Below, piece by piece: positions 22,784 through 28,807 of a stretch of 28,807 nucleotides of DNA (its first letter is position 1; each line of letters opens with the position of its first letter). The DNA comes from an uncultured Bacilli bacterium (lineage in GTDB: Bacteria; Bacillota_I; Bacilli_A; RFN20; CAG-826): assembly GCA_934168325.1 (NCBI GenBank), contig CAKPNG010000020.1:1-28807 (forward strand). The letters run 5' to 3'. Both the position numbers and the translations under genes were made by a program. Below the pieces are notes generated by a model. The model searched no databases, was not told the origin of the DNA, and saw nothing but the letters and a program-made list of their open reading frames with translations.

Positions 22784-23955
22784 TGAAAAAATTATATAAA
22801 AATGTAACTTATTTTTTAATAGCATTAGGAACAATAGGCTGTGGTAAAACTAATAATCAAAATATAATTGACCCATATGACGATGCTGGTGATATTAATA
22901 ATATGATTTCTAATCCAGGAACATTTTTAAAAGAAAATGGTGAAAGTGAATTCGTTGGAATTGCTGATCCATTTTGTATTAGAGGTGATGATGGTTATTA
23001 TTATTTATATTCTACTCAACTTGATTGTACTAGAGGTAAAAAAGGATATGGATTTGATCCTGGTCCAATATTTAAAAGTACAAACATGCAAAGTTGGGAA
23101 TATTGTGGTTCAGTATTTTTAGATACATTAAATTATCAACAATATATTGGATGGAATAATGGAGAAGGTGGAGTTTGGGCTCCTTCAGTTATTAAACTTA
23201 AAGATCAATATGTATTTTATTATACATTAGGAGCTGGCGGATATTATTCTGGCTATACTGGAATTGGTGTAGCTAGTTCACCGACACCTTATGGTCCTTG
23301 GACACATTATGGGAAATTATTTGATTCTAATGAAATAGGTGTAAAAAATTCGATTGATTGCTATGTATTTAGTGAAGATAATCATGTTTATTGTGTTTGG
23401 GGAAGTGGTGATGGCATTTGGATAATGGAATTAAATGAAGATGGATTATCTTTAAAAGGTGGATTAGAAAAACAAAAAGAAGAGAAAGTTCAAATTGCTG
23501 GATTTAATCTATATTATAACGATAATTATGAGGCTTCTTTTATCCAAAAGAAAAATGATTATTATTATTTATATTTATCTACTGGGGCATGTTGTGCAGG
23601 TGTTAAATCTGATTATCACGTTGTAGTTGGTAGATCTAAATCAATATACGGTCCTTATTTAGGAGAAAATGGTCGAGCAATTGATGGACCAAATAGAGGA
23701 ACAACTGTTATTAAAGCTCACTTAAGAAAAGGAATGGGCCCTGGACATTGTGCTATTGTTCAAGATGATAAAGGCTTAGATTGGATAGTATATCATGCAT
23801 ATAATCCAAACAATCCTGATTTAGTCGAACAAAATACTAGGACTTTATATGTAGATAGAATTTATTGGAATGAAAAAGGATTCCCAGTGTGTAAAGATAA
23901 TTATCCAACATTTGGCGAAATTCCAGGACCATATATTTATAAAAAGGAGAATTAA
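22783..23955 (+). CDS. GH43-family lipoprotein glycosidase, tandem paralogue
   Basis: A 390-residue protein with lipobox GTIGC (Cys20) and a GH43 domain. Base Asp62 (ADPFCI), Asp192 in NSIDCYVF, acid Glu250 in YEASFIQKK and His322 in GPGHCAIV are all present, so it should be active. It is clearly the sister of the preceding gene, with VWAPSV, GIGVASS and YGPWTHYGK in the same places; loop regions differ (for example the CC near 270), so substrate preference may differ. The ATG at 22783 overlaps the previous TGA by one base (TGATG) with GAGG 10 nt upstream, so translation is coupled. The two enzymes probably trim different linkages of the same glycan before import. Confidence 0.86.
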   Translation: MKKLYKNVTYFLIALGTIGCGKTNNQNIIDPYDDAGDINNMISNPGTFLKENGESEFVGIADPFCIRGDDGYYYLYSTQLDCTRGKKGYGFDPGPIFKSTNMQSWEYCGSVFLDTLNYQQYIGWNNGEGGVWAPSVIKLKDQYVFYYTLGAGGYYSGYTGIGVASSPTPYGPWTHYGKLFDSNEIGVKNSIDCYVFSEDNHVYCVWGSGDGIWIMELNEDGLSLKGGLEKQKEEKVQIAGFNLYYNDNYEASFIQKKNDYYYLYLSTGACCAGVKSDYHVVVGRSKSIYGPYLGENGRAIDGPNRGTTVIKAHLRKGMGPGHCAIVQDDKGLDWIVYHAYNPNNPDLVEQNTRTLYVDRIYWNEKGFPVCKDNYPTFGEIPGPYIYKKEN

Positions 23956-23959
23956 ACGT

Positions 23960-25480
23960 ATGAAAAAAATGATTAGTAAATGTGTATTGATTTCAACTGC
24001 TTTATTATTAGCATCATGTAATGGATCTAATAACGTAACAAATAAAGAATATAAAGATGATTCAATAAATGATGTCAAATATGATAATAGTGGTAATATC
24101 GTATTTGATAATGTTGAATTAAATATGTGGAGTGTATGTACTAATCCAGATAGTGTTTATCAAGATCAAATTATTAATAAATTTAATGAATTATATAAGG
24201 GTCAAATTAAAGTTAAACCATATCATGAATCTAGATATTCAATATATGGTGCTTTAGCTCAAGCAGTAACTCAAGATCCAGATAATGCTCCTGATATATT
24301 TTATGGGTATGGTGAAAAAATTGCTGCTTTAGAAAATAATGATATTTTAGTACCAATTGATACATATTTAGCAAAAGCTAATATAGGATTTGATGCTAGT
24401 TATTTTGAATCTAATTTAATATCAAGTTGTTTTGTCAATGATAGATTATTTGGTTTACCAATTTCAGTTGATTCTACAATGATTTTTGTAAGAAAAGACA
24501 TATTAGAAAAAAATGGTATTAATACACCTACTAATTATAAAGAACTTATGGAAGTATGTGATTCTTTAGTAGAAAAAGCTAATAAAGGTGAATTATGGAT
24601 TCGTGGAAATAATTCATCAGCTATTAGTACAGATGATGTTTATAAATGGAGAAAATATGTACCTGATTTAGAAGGTCCTTATTATCCATTTCCTATTTCT
24701 TCTGGTGATATGTGGGTAAATGCATATTTATCTCAAACTGTAGCTTTACAAAATGGTGGGCAATTAGTTAATGAAGAAGGAAAACCTGCTTATAATACAA
24801 AAGAAGTTGCTAAAGGCTTACAAATATTAAGAGACTGGTTTTGGCCAAGCGAAAATAGTATAAACAAATATGCGTTAAGCAAACCAGATTTAAATTATGA
24901 TGCTGGTATTTCTGAATTTTATTCCGGTACATCTGCTTTTTATTTAGATGGAGCTTGGAGTGGATATAAAGATACTGCTTTAATGGATAGTATGTATGCT
25001 GCTGATGGTGGAAGCTATAAAAATATGGGCATTATGAATTTTGGTAATTTATTTGCTTTAGATAATACAAAACCATATGCTAATGCTATTTTTGGTGATT
25101 CACATACAGGAACTATTGTTAAAACATGTAAAAGTAGAACTGAAAGAATCGCTGCTTCAATATTTATTAATTATTTAGCTGAAAATTGTGGTGATGTTTG
25201 GACACAAGCAGGACATCTTCCAGCTTCTTTAATTGTCCAATCATCTGATGATTTATATTTAAATAATGAATATTATAAAAAATATGTTCAATATTATGGA
25301 TCAACTTCACAATATCAGATACTTCCTTCAACAATTTACTATGATGAAATATATGAATCATATCAAGTTGCTATAAAGCAAGTAATGGCTTCTACTTATA
25401 AAAATAAAACAATTAGTAGTATATTAGAAAATAATTATAAAGATTGTATGCTTAGAATTTCGGATCGTGAGGATTTATAA
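23960..25480 (+). CDS. Sugar ABC transporter substrate-binding lipoprotein (CUT1)
   Basis: A 506-residue extracytoplasmic binding protein. The lipobox is LLASC (Cys20). After a short linker come the family features: WSVCTNPDS...IINKFNELY near 55-80, APDIFYGYGEKIAALE, RLFGLPISVDSTMIFVRKDILEKNGINTPTNYKELMEVC, and FYSGTSAFYLDGAWSG, as in large oligosaccharide-binding proteins of the CUT1 class (MalE/UgpB-like). The start at 23960 follows AAGGAG (23944-23949) at 10 nt, 4 nt after the previous stop; the longer frame to 23870 lies inside the GH43 gene. It would hand oligosaccharides released by the two GH43 enzymes to the permeases that follow. Confidence 0.88.
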   Translation: MKKMISKCVLISTALLLASCNGSNNVTNKEYKDDSINDVKYDNSGNIVFDNVELNMWSVCTNPDSVYQDQIINKFNELYKGQIKVKPYHESRYSIYGALAQAVTQDPDNAPDIFYGYGEKIAALENNDILVPIDTYLAKANIGFDASYFESNLISSCFVNDRLFGLPISVDSTMIFVRKDILEKNGINTPTNYKELMEVCDSLVEKANKGELWIRGNNSSAISTDDVYKWRKYVPDLEGPYYPFPISSGDMWVNAYLSQTVALQNGGQLVNEEGKPAYNTKEVAKGLQILRDWFWPSENSINKYALSKPDLNYDAGISEFYSGTSAFYLDGAWSGYKDTALMDSMYAADGGSYKNMGIMNFGNLFALDNTKPYANAIFGDSHTGTIVKTCKSRTERIAASIFINYLAENCGDVWTQAGHLPASLIVQSSDDLYLNNEYYKKYVQYYGSTSQYQILPSTIYYDEIYESYQVAIKQVMASTYKNKTISSILENNYKDCMLRISDREDL

Positions 25481-25482
25481 AG

Positions 25483-26481
25483 ATGTTTTCAACAAGGAAA
25501 ACAACAATTGAAGAATATACAAAACAAGTTTCTAAAAGAAATAGTTTTTTAAGAAAATATGGATTAGCTATATTATTTATGGCTCCATATTTAATCTCTT
25601 TCCTTGTATTTTTTATGTATCCTTTTATTAAAGGATGTGTAATGTCTTTATATAGATATAATATTGCTAATCCTAATGATGTATCTTGGCGTGGATTTTT
25701 AAATTATTATAAGATTTTATTTGATTCTAATACTTCTTATCATATAGATTTTTGGAATGGAATGAAAAATACACTTATGGCAACATCTATTATAGTTCCT
25801 TTATGTATATTAATTTCTTTAGGTTTAGCATTATTAATTAATGCTAAACCACCTGGATATAAGATCTATAGAGCAATAATATATTTACCTGGAATATTTC
25901 CAATAACAGCTACTGGGCTTATATTTTTAAATATGTTTAATAATGAATATGGATTTGTCAATAATTTATTAAATATTAATGTCAATTGGTTACAAAATCC
26001 ATTTACAGTATGGATAATTATTATCTTATTTTGTGTATGGGGCGGACTTGGTACGAATTTTGTAATTTTTGCTGCAGCTTTACAAAATGTTGATAAATCA
26101 TTATATGAAGCTAGTGCGATGGATGGATGCTCTAGAATTAGGCAAAGATTTGATGTTACATTTCCACAAATCAAAAATCAAATAGTTATATGTTTATTTA
26201 CGACAATTTGTGGATATATGAATTTATATGGACAATGTTATATTTTAGGCGCATATGTCCAACCTCAAGATTCTGTTTATACAGTAATTTATGTTATTCA
26301 AAATCAATTAAAAGGAACTAATTTTGCTATATATGGAATGACCTCGGCAATGGCTATTTGTTTAGGCATTTTTATAGCTTTAATTTCAGTAATTCAAATG
26401 TTAATTGCAAGAGACAAAAAAGGAGGAAATAAGTATGCAAAGGAATTCAAAGTATACAAAGAAACTGGGAAAATATCTTAA
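25483..26481 (+). CDS. Sugar ABC transporter permease, MalF/UgpA type
   Basis: A 332-residue inner subunit of the importer with six predicted membrane segments (about residues 25-47, 95-115, 125-147, 165-190, 230-250 and 283-305). The cytoplasmic EAA loop reads YEASAMDGCSRIRQRFDVTFPQI, with the conserved E-A-S-A-x-D-G, and contacts the ATPase. GAGG (25469-25472) lies 10 nt before the ATG, which is 2 nt after the binding-protein stop. The last 47 nt overlap the next permease, as is frequent in such operons. Confidence 0.9.
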   Translation: MFSTRKTTIEEYTKQVSKRNSFLRKYGLAILFMAPYLISFLVFFMYPFIKGCVMSLYRYNIANPNDVSWRGFLNYYKILFDSNTSYHIDFWNGMKNTLMATSIIVPLCILISLGLALLINAKPPGYKIYRAIIYLPGIFPITATGLIFLNMFNNEYGFVNNLLNINVNWLQNPFTVWIIIILFCVWGGLGTNFVIFAAALQNVDKSLYEASAMDGCSRIRQRFDVTFPQIKNQIVICLFTTICGYMNLYGQCYILGAYVQPQDSVYTVIYVIQNQLKGTNFAIYGMTSAMAICLGIFIALISVIQMLIARDKKGGNKYAKEFKVYKETGKIS

Positions 26482-27301
26482 TTCCTTAGTTTTAATAATC
26501 GTTTGCTTATTGTTACTTTTTCCTTTAATCTGGGGATTTATTTCTTCTTTTAGAGAAGCTAATGATTTACGTTTTTATCCTGGTAGTTTTTTCCCAACTA
26601 GTGCTAAAGGTTGGACAATAGAAAATTATGTTTATATCTTTTCAAATGATGAATATCCAGTAATTAATTGGGTTATTAATAGTTTTATTGTTGCATTGTC
26701 TACAACATTTTTATATTTATTAATTACATCGTTAGCAGCTTATGCTTTTGTTTTTATGGATCTTAAATTTGCTAATATCTTATTTGGATTTTTGATTGCT
26801 ACAATGACAGTCCCTGGTATTGTAAATATGGTTCCTCAATTTAGTAATATTATAAAAATGGGATTAAATAAGAATTTATTAGGGTTAATACTTCCTGGAT
26901 TATGTGGAGTATATGGACTTTATTTAATTAGACAATTTTTCTTAGGAATACCAAAAGATTTAATTGAAAATGCACGTATGGATGGTGCTAATAACTTTCA
27001 TATTTTTCGCACAATAGTTCTTCCTTTAGGGAAATCTGCATTATTAGTACAAGGTTTATTTAGCTTTTTAGGAGCATGGAATGATTTGCAATGGGCAGAA
27101 TTAGTAATTGGAAAAGCAGATAAAAAAATGCGGACTTTAGCAGTTGGCTTATCAAGAGTTATTGAAGGAAATCAATCTTACACAAAGGTTGGAATACAAC
27201 TTGCTTGTGCTGTAGTTTCTATGATTCCAATATTTATACTTTATTGTATTATCCAAGATCGTTTAGTCGAAGGTGTGTCGATGACAGGTATTAAAAGATA
27301 G
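26435..27301 (+). CDS. Sugar ABC transporter permease, MalG/UgpE type
   Basis: A 288-residue second permease with six predicted membrane segments and the EAA loop ENARMDGANNFHIFRTIVLPLGKSA, followed by GAWNDLQWAELVIG, typical of the CUT1 MalG subunit. The ATG at 26435 follows AGGAGG (26421-26426) by 8 nt; an upstream in-frame ATG at 26405 lies before that site and was rejected. It overlaps the first permease by 47 nt. Together the two permeases form the channel of the importer. Confidence 0.9.
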   Translation: MQRNSKYTKKLGKYLNSLVLIIVCLLLLFPLIWGFISSFREANDLRFYPGSFFPTSAKGWTIENYVYIFSNDEYPVINWVINSFIVALSTTFLYLLITSLAAYAFVFMDLKFANILFGFLIATMTVPGIVNMVPQFSNIIKMGLNKNLLGLILPGLCGVYGLYLIRQFFLGIPKDLIENARMDGANNFHIFRTIVLPLGKSALLVQGLFSFLGAWNDLQWAELVIGKADKKMRTLAVGLSRVIEGNQSYTKVGIQLACAVVSMIPIFILYCIIQDRLVEGVSMTGIKR

Positions 27302-27313
27302 TGAGGAAGAAAT

Positions 27314-28807
27314 ATGAAAAATGATAATAAAATAACTATTAAAGAAGCAAAAAAGCAATATAAAAACGATAATAAAGTATATAAAAATGAAAATATTAAA
27401 AGTTTCGTATCGCTACAAGATGTAAATAAAATATATCCAAACAAAGTTCAAGCTGTTTTTAACTTTAATTTAGATATAGATCCTCATGATTTTATTGTTC
27501 TTGTAGGACCTAGTGGATGTGGTAAATCTACTACTTTAAGAATGATTGCAGGACTTGAAGAAATAAGTAGTGGTTATTTATATATTGATAAAAAACTTGC
27601 TAATTACTTGCCAAGTAAAGATCGTGGAATAGCAATGGTTTTCCAATCTTACGCTTTATACCCACATATGACAGTTTACGAAAATATGAGTTATGGATTA
27701 AGAGTAAGAAAAGAGAAATTACCTAAATTAGATAAAAAAGCTAAAAAACCAATTTTAGAAATAAATTATAAAAAAATCGATGAATTAAAAAATAAATTAA
27801 ATTCATTAAATAATGATGATTTAATCGAAAAAGAAAAAATAGAAAAAGAGATTACTAATTTAGAAAATAATCCTGAACCATGCTATATTTTGCGTAAATA
27901 TCAAGAATTTGAAATTAAAGAAAAAGTATTTAATGCTGCTAAATTTTTAGATTTAGGTGCTTATTTAGATCGCAAACCTAAAGAATTATCAGGTGGACAA
28001 ATGCAAAGAGTCGCTTTAGGAAGAGCTCTTGTTAGAAATTCTAAATTATTCTTAATGGATGAACCTTTAAGCAATTTGGATGCAAAATTAAGAGTATTAA
28101 TGAGAAGTGAAATTGTACGTATTCATAAAAATGTTGGTGCTACTACAATATATGTTACTCATGACCAAACCGAAGCTATGACAATGGCTACTAAAATTGT
28201 TGTCATGAATAAAGGTTGGATTCAACAAATTGGAACTCCTAGAGAAGTATATATGAATCCTGAAAATTTATTTGTTGCGACGTTTATTGGAGCTCCTGCG
28301 ATGAATATATTAGATGGAGTTTATAATAAAGGTGTAATTAGTTTAAATAATAATATAAAATTAGAATTTTCAGAAAGAATATATAATCAACATCAATCTT
28401 TTTATAAAAATAAAATTGAATATTATAAATCTTTATTATCTCGTATTAATAATCCAATAAATAATCAAATTAAATCTGAAATTGAAAATATATTATTAAG
28501 AATCAAAAATAAAGAATTAATAAAAGTAGAAGAAATTAAAAATCAAATATTATCGATAAATACTAAAACATTATTTGATGATATAACTATAAAAATAGAT
28601 CAAGAACTTGATAAAGTAAATGATATTAAAAATAAAGATTTATTTGCAAAATCAAAGATATTTAAAATTCTTAAAAAAATTATTGAAATTCTAGATGATA
28701 AAGAAGATGAAATAATTAATTTAGAATTGCAGAAAATCAAATCATATAAGGAATTTAGTCAAAGCAAGGATAATCAAAATCAAAAAGTAGAGGAAATGCC
28801 TCTAAAT
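27314..28807 (+). CDS. Sugar ABC transporter ATPase (MsmK/UgpC type), large insertions, 3' end outside window
   Basis: At least 498 residues, open at the window end. Walker A GPSGCGKST (65-73), Q-loop Gln111, signature LSGGQ (225-229), Walker B LFLMDE (245-250), D-loop SNLD (253-256) and switch His283 are all present. Between the Q-loop and the signature, residues about 135-200 are a Lys/Glu/Asn-rich, probably coiled-coil insertion missing from ordinary MsmK/MalK; a further Lys-rich helical stretch begins near 345 in the C-terminal (TOBE) region, and the N-terminus is extended by about 28 residues. Mycoplasmal UgpC-like ATPases are similarly oversized. GAGGAAG (27303-27309) precedes the ATG. 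It powers the importer encoded just upstream. Confidence 0.9.
   Translation, partial: MKNDNKITIKEAKKQYKNDNKVYKNENIKSFVSLQDVNKIYPNKVQAVFNFNLDIDPHDFIVLVGPSGCGKSTTLRMIAGLEEISSGYLYIDKKLANYLPSKDRGIAMVFQSYALYPHMTVYENMSYGLRVRKEKLPKLDKKAKKPILEINYKKIDELKNKLNSLNNDDLIEKEKIEKEITNLENNPEPCYILRKYQEFEIKEKVFNAAKFLDLGAYLDRKPKELSGGQMQRVALGRALVRNSKLFLMDEPLSNLDAKLRVLMRSEIVRIHKNVGATTIYVTHDQTEAMTMATKIVVMNKGWIQQIGTPREVYMNPENLFVATFIGAPAMNILDGVYNKGVISLNNNIKLEFSERIYNQHQSFYKNKIEYYKSLLSRINNPINNQIKSEIENILLRIKNKELIKVEEIKNQILSINTKTLFDDITIKIDQELDKVNDIKNKDLFAKSKIFKILKKIIEILDDKEDEIINLELQKIKSYKEFSQSKDNQNQKVEEMPLN

Noticed and set aside
23845..24078. Antisense frame across the GH43/binding-protein junction
   Set aside because: It overlaps two clear genes and lacks any start signal; its hydrophobic look comes from AT-rich reverse complement.
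25866..26174. Antisense 102-codon frame inside the first permease
   Set aside because: Shadow of a well-conserved membrane protein gene; its composition follows from the permease codons and it has no ribosome site.
1..28807. Mycoplasma-type code with TGA as Trp
   Set aside because: TGG is used for Trp in all genes, and several well-supported genes end in TGA (9478, 17178, 22783) directly before the next gene.

Overview
The window reads as an extremely AT-rich (mostly A/T at third codon positions) chromosome segment from a low-GC Firmicutes/Tenericutes-type bacterium, most likely an uncultured gut relative of the Mollicutes/RF39/Erysipelotrichia lineages. This is inferred from codon use, from strong GGAGG ribosome sites, and from lipoproteins carrying Big_2, InlB B-type and collagen-like repeats. 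A sugar-ABC ATPase with long lysine-rich insertions, as in mycoplasmal homologues, points the same way. TGA is a stop (several genes end in it) and TGG encodes Trp, so the standard code applies. No rRNA, tRNA, CRISPR array, transposase or integrase was seen.

Layout. (1) 1-3331: a three-gene rightward surface cluster, a large repeat protein whose 5' end is broken or lies outside the window, then two small single-pass membrane proteins. (2) 3385-17506: a patchwork of self-contained, defence- or addiction-like modules. It holds two AAA_14/DUF4143 ATPases bracketing a DUF3990 (ADP-ribosyltransferase-like) plus XRE antitoxin pair; a lipase (frameshifted)-lipoprotein-nucleotidyltransferase cassette; a third AAA_14/DUF4143 ATPase behind three 33-bp-spaced iterons; a leftward collagen-like lipoprotein; a COG1672-type ATPase; and an HTH-MNT/HEPN toxin-antitoxin pair whose HEPN gene has no ordinary start codon. 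(3) 17594-28807 (runs off the window): a carbohydrate operon of two paralogous Big_2 lipoproteins with an unrecognised C-terminal module, two tandem GH43 lipoproteins, and a complete CUT1-type ABC importer (binding protein, two permeases, ATPase). A promoter overlapped by an 18-bp palindrome and a site fitting the full cre consensus precedes it.

How the genes work together. In the sugar operon the surface lipoproteins probably bind a glycan, the GH43 enzymes trim arabinose- or xylose-containing side chains, and the importer takes up the oligosaccharides, under catabolite control and probably a LacI-family regulator. In the middle region almost every module has its own promoter with an embedded palindrome, as expected for autoregulated toxin-antitoxin-like units. 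A palindrome of the type TGTGC-N4-GCACA recurs three times at module borders. Two of the copies belong to imperfect 82-bp direct repeats exactly 2,831 bp apart that flank the lipase cassette, which suggests modular gain and loss of cargo.
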